Numbered from the stretch's first letter, positions 16,625-26,810 are shown. The stretch: DNA of 43,418 nucleotides from JAUWMI01 sp964454265 (GCA_964454265.1 CAYVXD010000017.1:1-43418), one strand, 5' to 3'. Notes: a model not told the origin generated them from the sequence alone. Made by a program: numbers and translations.

Positions 16625-16761
16625 GGGATCCTTCCTGCCATGGCACCAGTTCTTTTCCATTAGGGCATACACTTTGAGCTACGTATTTTTATTGAACACA
16701 ATTTCAAGATTAAATCAAACATTGTAAATCTTGACTCTTCAGCTAATACACTAGGTGAAAA

Positions 16762-17172
16762 GTGGAACACGAATTACACGAATATACGAATGGCACGAAT
16801 GAAGAGAAGGTGGTATATAAAGAGTTGTCCTTCAAGATAATTGAAGCATGTTTTGAGGTTCACAATATTTTAGGCCCAGGATATTCAGAAAAGATATATG
16901 AGGAGGCTGTATCAAAGGAGTTGAGGAATAGAGGTATAGGGTATGAAAGACAGAAATTGGTGGAGATTTACTATAAGGGTGAAAAGATAGGGGAATACAG
17001 GTTGGATCTGGTTTTGGAAAACAGAATTATTTTAGAACTTAAGGCAGTATCGGAGCTAAGCAACATATTTGAGGCACAGCTACTTTCTTATTTAAAAGCT
17101 GCTGGAATGAAGCTAGGAATACTGGTAAACTTTGGCAGCAAGAAGGTAATATACAGACGAATAGTAAACTAA
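16762..17172 (+). CDS. GxxExxY family protein (PDDEXK-type nuclease fold)
   Basis: 136 residues. The signature LGPGYSEKIYEEAV (about 38-51) gives the GxxExxY motif. EYRLDLVLENRIILELKAV (about 74-92) gives the Asp ... Glu-x-Lys core of PDDEXK nucleases. The family is common in environmental genomes and has no proven function; DNA cleavage is inferred from the fold. The first 13 codons after the GTG start (EHELHEYTNGTNE) are encoded by the left arm of a terminal inverted repeat; the right arm begins 3 nt after the stop codon. AGGTG lies 5 nt before GTG 16762. An alternative GTG at residue 17 would leave the repeat untranslated. It stands alone and is probably mobile. Confidence 0.88.
   Translation: MEHELHEYTNGTNEEKVVYKELSFKIIEACFEVHNILGPGYSEKIYEEAVSKELRNRGIGYERQKLVEIYYKGEKIGEYRLDLVLENRIILELKAVSELSNIFEAQLLSYLKAAGMKLGILVNFGSKKVIYRRIVN
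16765..16800 (+). repeat. Left terminal inverted repeat of the GxxExxY cassette
   Basis: 36 nt built from CACGAAT-like units: GAACACGAATTACACGAATA then TACGAATGGCACGAAT. It matches the reverse complement of 17176-17211 at 32 of 36 positions by my count. Confidence 0.85.
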
Positions 17173-17175
17173 AAT

Positions 17176-17211
17176 ATTCGTGCAATTCGTCCATTCGTGT
17201 CATTCGTGTTC
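17176..17211 (-). repeat. Right terminal inverted repeat of the GxxExxY cassette
   Basis: On the minus strand it reads GAACACGAATGACACGAATG then GACGAATTGCACGAAT. It starts 3 nt after the TAA stop. The two arms enclose only the nuclease gene. Confidence 0.85.
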
Positions 17212-17347
17212 ATCTGTTTAGTTCGGTGTGTTGTTTTAGATTCTATTTACAGCTTTTATAAGTATTGAATTTTGACCGGAAGAATTATGGCACAATTACC
17301 GCATAATTGAGCAAGCAGGAGAAACGGAAGTGGGTTTGTGTAAAGCC

Positions 17348-20300
17348 CTAGCCGTGCGTTTGCTCGGACTCGGAGGCTTTAGGCGGTTTTTTGCGATCCG
17401 GGTGGTCAGTCTCGTACGCACCAATGGCGCTCTCGATAGCTTTGAACGAGTCGCGCTGCAAGATTGCCCTTGCCAGTCGGTTACGCACGTTTCCATCAGC
17501 AGGTCGAAGTGCTATAAGGCGCTCACAAGTCGAAATAGCCTTATCCAATTCACCCTTATTGATCAGAATTTCACTAGCCTGATCTAATTCTCTGCATGCA
17601 TCCTTCTCGCGTCCGATTTGTTCATAAAGATCCGCCAGTTTGATGCGAATCTGGGCGTTTGCCGGATTCATCTGGAGAATATTCTGATACGTGTCAATGG
17701 TTTCTTCCAGAGCGGGTTGAGCCTGAGCAGAGGGGATTGCTTCTTTATCAGGCGATACTGGCTTTTCCTGCGGCGTGACGGGACGAGGCGTAATGTAATC
17801 GAGATCTTCCTCCTGTGGGGTAAGGAGCTTGTCAGTTTCGTGTAACTTTGCTTTAGCAATGGCGTGTTCTGGATCCAGAGCAAGAATCTGCATATAGATT
17901 CTTCTCGCGCCGTCGAGGTTATGTTGATCCAGAAGGAGATCAGCTAACACAAGATAGTCTTCAATAAGATCTTTCTCCACCCCGAACTGTAAGTAGGCAT
18001 CAATGTAGGCGCGGTGCGCTTTGATATTCTGTGGATCGAGTGACAAGCCTTTCTTGAAACACTTAATCGCATCCTGCAAAGCTCCCTTCTTCAGATAGAG
18101 CTCCGCCAGCATGATATAATCCCGCGCTACGTCTTCATCCATACCGATCTGGAGATGCGTGGCTGCAAGAGAATTAAGCGCCGTGAGGTTTTCCGGATCA
18201 ATCGAAATGATTCTTCGATACTCTTTCTCCGCCAGATCCAGCAAATCGCGTTGGACGTAGAGATCCGCAATTTGCATGGATTGTTCTACTGCTTCTTCCA
18301 CCTGATCGGTAGAGAGGAAGATCTCTATCAGCTGGTTGCGCACATTCACATTGTTGGGATCTATCTCGATGATTCGTTTGAGGAGATCAATCTGTGGCGG
18401 TTTTTCATTGGCCACCTTATAGAGAGAAACGGCTTCGAGAAAATGTTCGATGGCCATGCCTTTTGCATTCAGAAAGAGGTAGGTCTCGCCCAATTTACAA
18501 TGTATGTCAGGGTCTTCGCGGGCAAGTTCTTGCACCTTAATAAGCATCCGGGCGGCCTGCTTATGCTGTCCGTTGGCATTGTAAAGATCTGCCAGGCCAA
18601 AGACTTCCCTGATTGCCCGCGTGGATTGGCCCTGGTCAATGAGGAAATTGACGAACTTGTCCAGGAGCTCGGCATCCTGCGGGGCGATTCTGAGCATAGT
18701 TTCAAACGTTTGTGTTGCTTCCAGAACCGCACCTTTGGCAATGAGGACGTCAGCCAATTTCATATAATCGCCGAGCAATTCGGTCTCGCATTTTAGCTGT
18801 GTGCTGGTGTCAATATATTTTCGCCAAATATTCACGTCGTCGGGTTGCTTGCCCAAAAGAGCTTTCAGCGTGCGTAGTGCTTCTTCGGGCTGCTGATCAG
18901 CAAGATAGATGTCGGCTAGCAGGTTGAGTTCCATGCGTGCCTTGTCTTCCTGATTGCTCAGAGAGTAGAAGGTGGCAAGTTTTTCGTGTGGGTATGGATT
19001 TCGGGGGTCAATGTCGCACATCGCATTCAGGGTTTCGATTGCCTTTTCGTAGGCGCCTTGGCCTGCGTACTGTTCGCTGAGGTGGGTAAGCTGCTCGTAG
19101 GCCTCTGCCTGTTGGCCGGTTTGAATCAGGGTCTTGATGAGGAGTTCTCGGACAGCGAAATCGTTGGGGGTCAATGAAAGTGCCTTTTTTGCATAGTGGA
19201 TAACCTGGGTGAAGGATTCGCGAGCCATATGGAATCTGGCAATTTCGATGTAGTGGGCAGCAGCCAGTTCTGGAATGCTGTGCTGTTCAAAGAGCCCGGC
19301 GACCTGTTCGCGTAGCGGCCAGTTGTCCGGCTCCTTATTCAGAAGAGACTTGCTCAGTGTCTGTGCTTCTTCAACTAGCCCGTGTTCGAGGTAGCTATCA
19401 ATGATGTAGATAATCTCGGCCTTAGCCTTTTCGTTTTCGCCGCGAATGCCATAGATTTCGGCCAGATGCTTGCGAATCTCGGTATTGGTGCCGGAGAGAT
19501 CGCGGGCGCGCTCCAGGGCCGAAAGGGCATTTTCTAGATTGTCCTCCAGAATCGCCAATTCAGTGATTTTAAGGAATTGCTCGATGGCATCCTCTTTCTT
19601 CTCCTGTTTACTGTAAAGGGTGGCAAGTTTTTCCCGCAACGACCACTCGCCGATCTTGAGCTGTAAGGCCTCGAGAAGGTATTGTTCCGCTCGCTCGTAT
19701 TCCTCCTTGTTAGCAGAATACTCACCCAGCCATTCCAATTCCTCTTTGGCACGGTCGGCGCATCCTGTCTGGCTATAGAGACGGGCAAGGTGCTGGTGAG
19801 CTGTGAGGTTGTCCGACTCGATTTCAAGGACATTCTGACAACAGCTTGCAGCATCGGCAAGTTGCCCAAGCTCTTCGTATTGCTGAGCGAGCTGGAGGTA
19901 TTGCTCCACCGCGTCAACGAACTGATTAGCCTGATGCAGGAGGTTTGCATAGCGCAGACGTTCGTGCAAGCGATCCGGGGAGAGCTTGAGAGTGGTGGCC
20001 AGCGCCGTTACGGCTGCATCAACCTGACCCGCATCCTGATGCAGGGTGGCCAGCGCAGCATACGCATCAGCTGCCTGCTCGTGCTCGCCAAGGGCTTCAA
20101 GCACCTGTGCGTGGAGTGCTCTCGATTCTGCCCGCATGGAGTCCACTTCAAGGAGCTTTTCGGCAATCTCCTTTGCACGGGTCAGATCTCCCTGGTTTCT
20201 AAGCAGAGTAATTGCCGTGGTATAGGATTCAATGGCCTGCTCAAGAGCGGCTGTTTGGCGATACAGCGCGGCCAGCATTAAGAGATTCTCGATATTTTCA

Positions 20301-23300
20301 GGCTGATGCTCAGTAATCTTGTGACACTGACTGATAGCCTTGTCGTACTGGTGGGCTTTTTCGTAGTGGCGGCTTAATTCCTGGTAAACGGCGACCGCCT
20401 CGTCGCTATTATCCTGTTTCTCATGAATCTGAGCTACCTGTTCCCAGACCTCAAAGCGTGTCGGATCCAGTGCGATCACCTCATGCAAGACTTGCAGGGC
20501 ATCCTGGTATGCTTGTTGTGACTCAAGGACTGCGGCCAGAGTGGTTGAGAGCGAGAAGAATTCATCTGTCAGATCCTGTTTGCGGGCCAACTCCCGGCGT
20601 GCCGTGAGTGCCTCCAGGTTATCCGGATCCAGTGATTGGATCATCTGATAGTATAAGCGCGCCTTGTCAAAGTCAGTGCGGGACTCGTATGCCCGGGCAA
20701 GGGTAAAATACTCTGTAATTGCATCTCCTGGCTGATTGCAGGTCGTAAGGAGTTTTGCCAGCTCTTCGCGTGCCTCGAGATTCTCAGGGTCCAGTTCCAA
20801 CAGCGTCCGATAACAGGCTGCTGCCTCCACAAAATTCTGATCCTTCTTATACAGCATGATGAGCTGTTGCAGTTCGGAAATGGCGTCTTCTGGACGTTCC
20901 GCATCGCGATAAAGGCACACCAGCTCTTGACGACTCTCAATGTCGTCACTCCTGAGTGCTATAATTTCACGATAAACCTTTTGCTCTTCCTCCTTGCGTC
21001 CAAGGTTTCCGAAAATTGGTGCTAGTATCTTGTACTCGTGGATCGCCCCTTCAATATCGTCGTTCATTAAATACGCTTTGACCTTGAGGGACTGAAGCTG
21101 AACATTCTCTTCGTCCAATGCCAGACCGATATTGCAGACCTTCAGGATTTCATTATACCGTCCGGTTTCAAAAAGCCGATTAGCCAGGAGGTAATATTCC
21201 TCGAGAGCCATGTCCAGAAGGGCATTTTGTTCATAGAGCTTGGCGACTTCCAGACGAGCATCCACGTCGAGGGGAACAAAGGCACTTACCTGCTTGCACT
21301 TTTGCATTGCTTCTTTAGGTAATTTTGCTTCAAAGTAGCGTTGGCTAAGCTCCAGCGCCTCGGCCGCTGCTTTCTCAGGTTGCGACATCTTCTCGTACAG
21401 TTCAATGGCGTACTCCCGTGCTGTGAGATTCTCGGGATCCAGACCCTTTACCTTATTCAATAGCTCAATAGCCTTTGGAAAGTCCTCTTGCTCGCTCAGG
21501 GCGTAGCCCATCTGGACGTATTCCTTACATGCGGCAGCGTTATTGCCCTGCGCCTCGTAAAATGCTCCCAGTCGCTCGCGCATGTCGAGATCAGATGGAT
21601 CAAGTTCCTGGACTCGGCGGAAATAGCGTTCGGCTTCAGTGATCTTGTTTAAGCTGAGGCAGAGGTCTCCGAGTTCATTGAGCTCACGTTTGGCGTCAGG
21701 GAGCCTGTTAGCCTCGACATGGAGACGAACCAATTTTTCCCGGCTGCTCAGATCACTCGGCTTTAGCTCTTTTATGTGTTCATAGGTTTGCAGGGCAGCA
21801 TAATAATCCTGGTGTTGTTCGTATGAATCAGCCAGCTGGGCATATTGATTCACGGCATCGTCAACGAGGCTTTCAGCCTCGTAGAGGAGAGCGAGCTGCT
21901 TGCGGATGTCAGGCTGACCGGGATTCAGCTGAAGTACCTTCAAATAGATAGGGATATTCTCGCTGGTGCGGTTGGCTGCTGTGCGCAGTGACGCAACGCG
22001 TAGAAACGTGGCCACGGCGTTGTCGAATTGCGAGATGCGCTCGTAAAGCTGGGCGAGATTGATGAGTGGATGCTCGGCTTGTGGATCAAGCTCGGCAGCC
22101 CGTTCATACAGATGAATAGCCTTACCGCCTTGCTTTCCTTTGCAAAAGGCATCTGCTGCCTGGACGTACAATCGGTAGGCCTCATCAGGCTGCTGTGCCC
22201 GATCGTACAGGGAGGCAAGTCTGGTCAGGACATCCATATCCTCTGGGGCGATGTTCTGCGCCTGAAGCATGATATCAATGGCCTGGGCCACGGTCGAGTC
22301 GTCTGCCTCGTAAGCTTCAGCCACCTTGAGCAGCTCTTCCTTCGCCTGATCTGGGCGATCATGATCCCGCAAATATGTAGCAAACTCTTTGCGCAACTCG
22401 CGGTTCTCGGGATCAATCGTCAGTAGATAATCGTACTCCTTTATTACGGCCTTGGGCTTATCTTTTGTCTTAACCTGCTCGAGTATTTGCGTGAAATAAG
22501 GTCGGGCCTGAGCCACGCCTTGATGCTCACTTACCACGCGGGCCAGCGTGCGCAGGGTATCAATTGATTGCGGTTTGATTTCCAGTATGCTAGTGAGGTA
22601 GCGAGTGGCTGCACCGGGCTCATTTTGTGCAATTGCCGCCTCTGTCAACCGGTTGAGCTCCGAAAGTGCTTTTGGAAAGTCGCGAGTAGCGATATAGAGC
22701 TGTGCAAGGTGGTCGCGAGCCTGGAGATATGCGTCGTCAAATTTCAGCGCCTTAAGATCCGCGGCAATAGCCTCGGGAAGTTCGCCGCGCTGCTCATGCA
22801 AGCGTGCCATGGTGAGCAGATTCTGAACTGCGTCGGCCTTGCGATTGAGTTTCACCAGGGAGTCAACGAGCTTTGTGTGTGCGTCAAGATGGGTGGAATC
22901 GAGCTCAATGATGGTGCGATAGTATTGCTCGGCAAGGGCAAACTCTTTCTTTCTAAAGCAGACATCGCCAAGCCCCATGTATTCAGCAATAGCATCTTGC
23001 GTCTGGCCGAGATTGAGCAGGGCCTGAATCTTGATTTCGCGCAAGGCCTGTGCCTGGTCATCCAGGCGCAGCCCTTCTTCGCAAACTGTGAGTACCTGTT
23101 CCCATGCCTCTCGCCGCATGGCGACTTGGGCCGTTTCGGTCAGCTCCTGTAAAGCCAGACTGGTTTTCCGGTTGGCTGCATAGAGCGCAGCAAGCTGGAT
23201 GCGTTTTTGCGTATCGTCGGCAGCGATTTGAGATAGTTTGCCTCCGATGTGCAGCGCCTTGTCGGGCTCCTTGCGGTCGAATAAGATGCGAGTTAGAGCC

Positions 23301-26300
23301 AGGTATTGCTCCGCGGCAGCGGGAAGATTGTTTTGTTGCTCGAACAGATGGGCCAGGTGCTCGCGGCTTTCTACTTGCTCGGCATCTAATTCGAGTGACC
23401 GCTGCAGGACCTCGATTGCTTTATCGAGCTGGTTGGCGCCCAGATACAGCTGGCTGACGTTGCGATATTCATTGCACGCAGCAGCCACATCACCCCTTGT
23501 TTCATAGAGTTTGCCTAATCGTTCACCAATACTAATATCACTCGGATCGAGTTCTCGAATCTCCTTGAGCAGTGCTTCGGCCTGTTCCACGGCACCGCGC
23601 TCGAGGTAAAGATTTTCCAGCACGCCATACGTTTCCTTGGCCTTGTCCTTCTGGCCGTCTTTGAAATAGCAGTCGGCCAAAGTCCGGTGTGCGGCTTCAT
23701 TTGTTGGATCAGTGCTGACAGCCTTGGTGAGCACATCAATGGCGCGGCGTAGCTTTCGTGCAGCAGCATACTGAGTGGCGATGAGACAGAGCTGTTCAGC
23801 AGCTGCTTGTTGCTCCCCGATTTCCTCGTACAGCTCGGCCAGCTGCTCGCGCACGGAGGTGTTCGCCTCGTCCAGCTCGAGAATCCGAAGATAAGTAGGA
23901 ATATTCTCCTGGTTACGCCCCTCTTTCCTTCGCTTGGTTATCAGGGCGGTGAGATGTTTGATGGCCTTGCCGGTTTGACCGCGATGGATGTAAAACTCGG
24001 CTATGCCCCTGCGTGCAGGTTCATCGTTTGAGTCAAGGCGCAAGATTTTGTTATACAGATCATATGCCTGGTCGTGTTTTTCTTGGTCGCCACAGAGCCG
24101 CGCTGCCTTATGATAATAGGAAACGGCCGCAGTGATGTCGTGTGTGGTCTGGGCCAGGGTGGCCAGTTCCAGCAGGGTCTCCAGATTGTTCGGCTCAAGG
24201 GTGAGAATGTGCTCAAAGACCTCCATTGCGCGGGCCGTATCCTTGACAGTTTCTTTTTGCTCCTTCGCCACCTGTAGGAGTTCGGCTATGGCCTCGGGGG
24301 TTCGGCCAATTTCCTTCAGGTAGTCAGCATAGTCCTTGCGGAGCTCAATACATGATGGCGCGTGGCTGAGAATGGTTTTGTACTCCTGAATTACTTCGTC
24401 CTCGGTTGTAGTGTTTTTCAGCAGGCCGATAACCTGCCGAAGCAAAGAAATGGCGGAGTCAACGGATTCGTGCTGAACAATAAGATGGGCGAGTTTGCGC
24501 ATGGCCTGGAGGTGCGCAGGATCAATCTCCAGAATCTGGCGCAACGTATCGCGAGCTGTCGGATACTGGTTCTGCTCGATGCAGGTATCAGCCAGGGTGC
24601 TGAGTTCGGCAATGGCTTTCTCGGTGTCGCCTTGCTGATGACCAATGGTGGCTAGCATGCGGCGCGCATCGAGGTTTGACGGGTCAATCCGGAGGATTTG
24701 CTCAGCTGTTTCGTTAGCGTCGTCAAGTGCAGCCGCATCAAGTTGCATCTGCGCAAGGGTCTTTAGTGTTTGAATGGCTTCGTCAGTCTGGCCGTTTTCA
24801 TGATAGAGCTGGGCGAGCTGCGTATAAACGTTCGTATCAGCTGAGGGAAGTATGTCAAGTGCCTGGCGTAGCCGTTCTATTGCCTTTTGCCGCTGATCAC
24901 CTGTTGCGTACAGGTTAGCCAGATGTTTGCACGCCTCCACGGCCTCGGCATGTTTGTCCTGAGCCGTGAGGGCTTGCAATCGGATTTCCCGGAACTCGAT
25001 ATTTTCAGCCTCGAGTCGTAACCCATCGCTGCAGATCTCCTCGACCAGAGCAAGCTGTGACTCGGCCAGTGCTGTCCGGGCAAGCTCGAGATACTCCTGA
25101 AGTGCTTTGCCCGGCTCATGATACTTTTCATAGTCTCTGGCGATGGCCCGGCGTTTCTCAAGATCTTGCGGAAAGACCACTGCCAGATTTTCCAGGATGC
25201 GGCGTCCTTTTTCATGTTGATTGCTCTCGCACAGGAGCTCGGCGAGCTGAATGGACTCGTCAAACAACGCATCTCTATTCTGAGCCTTCATATAGAGCTC
25301 GCACAGCAACTCCCGGACAGGCGTGTTTGAAAAATCATACGATTTTGCCTGTTGGAGAATATCAATGGCTTTCTCGTCATTGTCCCGTTTCCGGTACAGC
25401 GCTGCCAGCTCAACGTATTCCTGTGCAGCTTGCTGGAGTTCGTTTCTCTGCACCAGGATGTTGATCAGCCCCTCCCGTGCTTCCAGTAGGTCAGGCGCAA
25501 GTTTGAGGAGTTCTTGATAGCACGCCATGGCACGCTCAATGTTACCTTGTTCCAAGTGGGCGTTCGCGAGGGCGAGATACTCCTCCTGGACGGCTTGGGG
25601 CTTGTTCAGGGAGAGGTAGAGCGGGGCCAGCAGTTCGCGGACTTGCAGATTAGCTGGGGCAATAGCTTTAGCACGCTCAAGCGCGGCAACGGCCTCGTTT
25701 GTATTGTTCTCTGCCTCACACAGCCGCGCAATTTCTAAATACTCAACTACGGCAGAGCGCTGTGCGTCGGTAGCCTCGTAAATTTCGGCAAGTTTCCTGC
25801 GGATTTCAACCAGCCCGGGATCAAGAGCAAGGATCTTCTGGTAGAGGGGCGCATTCGAAGATGCCTGCCCACGATCTTCTCGCTCGCGGCAGATATCACA
25901 GTAAATCTCAATGGCCTGGAATGTCGAGCCCTGACGCGTGTGAAGCGCAGCGAGCTTGAGCAATAGGTCTTCGTCCTTTGGCGTTGCCGGGACGACGTGC
26001 TTTTCCAGAATAACGATCGCCTTGTCCAGCAGATTTGACTCTGCATATTGGTCAGCAATGAACCGATACTCCGCAAGCGCCTCAGCGTGCTGCTCAAGGG
26101 CCTCCAAGGTGTGGGCAAGAAGGATGTGCGCGTCAATGTTGTTCGGATTTACCTCCAGCACCTGCTCGACGAGCGTCTTCGCCTCATTGAATTGCTGATT
26201 GTTATAGGCTTCTTCGGCGCTCATCAGCCCCCCGGAGTCCAGCTGTGCGGCCAACTCCTCGGGGAGCTGGACACTGAGGTTCTTAACCAGAGCAAAAGCC

Positions 26301-26581
26301 GCTTGCAGAGGGGGAAGCTTGGCGTACTGAGCATAGAGATCAATCAGGGTTCCCCCTTCGAAGCCAGGACAAAACTTCATCGTACACTTGTAAGTTTTGT
26401 GCCGTGTATCGATGATAAGCGAGCGGAAGGCTTTCTCACCATGAATCGGACAGAAGCATTTTAGCGTGGTCCCGAGGAGCTGGGTCTTTTCTGGAAAATA
26501 GTTAATATGCTGGACAAAGGTATGAGGGTCGAGGTGGGTGTTTATTATTTCAATAACTTCGGTTTGCGAAAACACTCTCAT
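17348..26581 (-). CDS. Giant CHC2 zinc-finger / TPR-repeat protein (3077 residues)
   Basis: A single uninterrupted frame. Residues 40-102 match the DnaG-type CHC2 zinc-binding domain: CPIHGEK (Cys44, His47), YKCTMKFC (Cys66, Cys71), then GGTLIDLYAQYAKL, which aligns with the primase GxxIDFLM segment. The C-x4-C spacing differs from the usual C-x2-C. No TOPRIM or primase catalytic domain follows. Residues 120 to about 3060 are a continuous TPR solenoid of roughly 80 units, typically arranged as pairs with a 65-75-residue period and ILELDPxNLEAR-like turns. There is no signal peptide or TM segment, so it is cytoplasmic. A nucleic-acid or metal-binding head on a very long protein-binding scaffold is the natural reading; function is unknown. 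The start is the ATG at 26581 with only a distant AAAGGA. It lies 281 nt after the LamG-SPOR gene, same strand. Confidence 0.88.
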   Translation of the reverse strand: MRVFSQTEVIEIINTHLDPHTFVQHINYFPEKTQLLGTTLKCFCPIHGEKAFRSLIIDTRHKTYKCTMKFCPGFEGGTLIDLYAQYAKLPPLQAAFALVKNLSVQLPEELAAQLDSGGLMSAEEAYNNQQFNEAKTLVEQVLEVNPNNIDAHILLAHTLEALEQHAEALAEYRFIADQYAESNLLDKAIVILEKHVVPATPKDEDLLLKLAALHTRQGSTFQAIEIYCDICREREDRGQASSNAPLYQKILALDPGLVEIRRKLAEIYEATDAQRSAVVEYLEIARLCEAENNTNEAVAALERAKAIAPANLQVRELLAPLYLSLNKPQAVQEEYLALANAHLEQGNIERAMACYQELLKLAPDLLEAREGLINILVQRNELQQAAQEYVELAALYRKRDNDEKAIDILQQAKSYDFSNTPVRELLCELYMKAQNRDALFDESIQLAELLCESNQHEKGRRILENLAVVFPQDLEKRRAIARDYEKYHEPGKALQEYLELARTALAESQLALVEEICSDGLRLEAENIEFREIRLQALTAQDKHAEAVEACKHLANLYATGDQRQKAIERLRQALDILPSADTNVYTQLAQLYHENGQTDEAIQTLKTLAQMQLDAAALDDANETAEQILRIDPSNLDARRMLATIGHQQGDTEKAIAELSTLADTCIEQNQYPTARDTLRQILEIDPAHLQAMRKLAHLIVQHESVDSAISLLRQVIGLLKNTTTEDEVIQEYKTILSHAPSCIELRKDYADYLKEIGRTPEAIAELLQVAKEQKETVKDTARAMEVFEHILTLEPNNLETLLELATLAQTTHDITAAVSYYHKAARLCGDQEKHDQAYDLYNKILRLDSNDEPARRGIAEFYIHRGQTGKAIKHLTALITKRRKEGRNQENIPTYLRILELDEANTSVREQLAELYEEIGEQQAAAEQLCLIATQYAAARKLRRAIDVLTKAVSTDPTNEAAHRTLADCYFKDGQKDKAKETYGVLENLYLERGAVEQAEALLKEIRELDPSDISIGERLGKLYETRGDVAAACNEYRNVSQLYLGANQLDKAIEVLQRSLELDAEQVESREHLAHLFEQQNNLPAAAEQYLALTRILFDRKEPDKALHIGGKLSQIAADDTQKRIQLAALYAANRKTSLALQELTETAQVAMRREAWEQVLTVCEEGLRLDDQAQALREIKIQALLNLGQTQDAIAEYMGLGDVCFRKKEFALAEQYYRTIIELDSTHLDAHTKLVDSLVKLNRKADAVQNLLTMARLHEQRGELPEAIAADLKALKFDDAYLQARDHLAQLYIATRDFPKALSELNRLTEAAIAQNEPGAATRYLTSILEIKPQSIDTLRTLARVVSEHQGVAQARPYFTQILEQVKTKDKPKAVIKEYDYLLTIDPENRELRKEFATYLRDHDRPDQAKEELLKVAEAYEADDSTVAQAIDIMLQAQNIAPEDMDVLTRLASLYDRAQQPDEAYRLYVQAADAFCKGKQGGKAIHLYERAAELDPQAEHPLINLAQLYERISQFDNAVATFLRVASLRTAANRTSENIPIYLKVLQLNPGQPDIRKQLALLYEAESLVDDAVNQYAQLADSYEQHQDYYAALQTYEHIKELKPSDLSSREKLVRLHVEANRLPDAKRELNELGDLCLSLNKITEAERYFRRVQELDPSDLDMRERLGAFYEAQGNNAAACKEYVQMGYALSEQEDFPKAIELLNKVKGLDPENLTAREYAIELYEKMSQPEKAAAEALELSQRYFEAKLPKEAMQKCKQVSAFVPLDVDARLEVAKLYEQNALLDMALEEYYLLANRLFETGRYNEILKVCNIGLALDEENVQLQSLKVKAYLMNDDIEGAIHEYKILAPIFGNLGRKEEEQKVYREIIALRSDDIESRQELVCLYRDAERPEDAISELQQLIMLYKKDQNFVEAAACYRTLLELDPENLEAREELAKLLTTCNQPGDAITEYFTLARAYESRTDFDKARLYYQMIQSLDPDNLEALTARRELARKQDLTDEFFSLSTTLAAVLESQQAYQDALQVLHEVIALDPTRFEVWEQVAQIHEKQDNSDEAVAVYQELSRHYEKAHQYDKAISQCHKITEHQPENIENLLMLAALYRQTAALEQAIESYTTAITLLRNQGDLTRAKEIAEKLLEVDSMRAESRALHAQVLEALGEHEQAADAYAALATLHQDAGQVDAAVTALATTLKLSPDRLHERLRYANLLHQANQFVDAVEQYLQLAQQYEELGQLADAASCCQNVLEIESDNLTAHQHLARLYSQTGCADRAKEELEWLGEYSANKEEYERAEQYLLEALQLKIGEWSLREKLATLYSKQEKKEDAIEQFLKITELAILEDNLENALSALERARDLSGTNTEIRKHLAEIYGIRGENEKAKAEIIYIIDSYLEHGLVEEAQTLSKSLLNKEPDNWPLREQVAGLFEQHSIPELAAAHYIEIARFHMARESFTQVIHYAKKALSLTPNDFAVRELLIKTLIQTGQQAEAYEQLTHLSEQYAGQGAYEKAIETLNAMCDIDPRNPYPHEKLATFYSLSNQEDKARMELNLLADIYLADQQPEEALRTLKALLGKQPDDVNIWRKYIDTSTQLKCETELLGDYMKLADVLIAKGAVLEATQTFETMLRIAPQDAELLDKFVNFLIDQGQSTRAIREVFGLADLYNANGQHKQAARMLIKVQELAREDPDIHCKLGETYLFLNAKGMAIEHFLEAVSLYKVANEKPPQIDLLKRIIEIDPNNVNVRNQLIEIFLSTDQVEEAVEQSMQIADLYVQRDLLDLAEKEYRRIISIDPENLTALNSLAATHLQIGMDEDVARDYIMLAELYLKKGALQDAIKCFKKGLSLDPQNIKAHRAYIDAYLQFGVEKDLIEDYLVLADLLLDQHNLDGARRIYMQILALDPEHAIAKAKLHETDKLLTPQEEDLDYITPRPVTPQEKPVSPDKEAIPSAQAQPALEETIDTYQNILQMNPANAQIRIKLADLYEQIGREKDACRELDQASEILINKGELDKAISTCERLIALRPADGNVRNRLARAILQRDSFKAIESAIGAYETDHPDRKKPPKASESEQTHG

Positions 26582-26782
26582 GTTGCCAGAGCATCCTTTG
26601 TAGAGTGGAACGAGAATAGCGTCGTGTACAGAATAATGAGCAGCAGATCGTCAGACAACCTGAACAGGAGCTCCAGGTGTCAAGTCTTCCTCCACAGAGT
26701 CGAATTGGATCCTCTGATCAGTGCAATTTAACTAGCATCGAACGATTATGCCAGATACCAGGCCCTTCGTAAAGCACTGCGC

Positions 26783-26810
26783 TACCGCGCTTTGCGGTAA
26801 CGAATTACCG
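26783..26810 (-). promoter_or_regulatory. Two mutually exclusive hairpins in the leader of the giant TPR gene
   Basis: TACCGC-GCTTT-GCGGTA (26783-26799) and CGGTAA-CGAA-TTACCG (26795-26810) share the middle arm, so only one can form at a time. They lie 200-230 nt before the giant gene and about 53-80 nt past the stop of the LamG-SPOR gene. No T-run follows. Confidence 0.35.

Noticed and set aside
17288..17303. TGGCAC-N7-GCA, a GG-N10-GC sigma54 promoter match on the plus strand
   Set aside because: It points toward the 3' end of the convergent giant gene; no plus-strand gene follows. Best treated as chance despite the sigma54 activator in the window.
18155..20281. Plus-strand open frames of about 200 codons inside the giant TPR gene
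   Set aside because: Antisense shadows produced by codon bias of the TPR repeats; no ribosome-binding site or recognisable domain.
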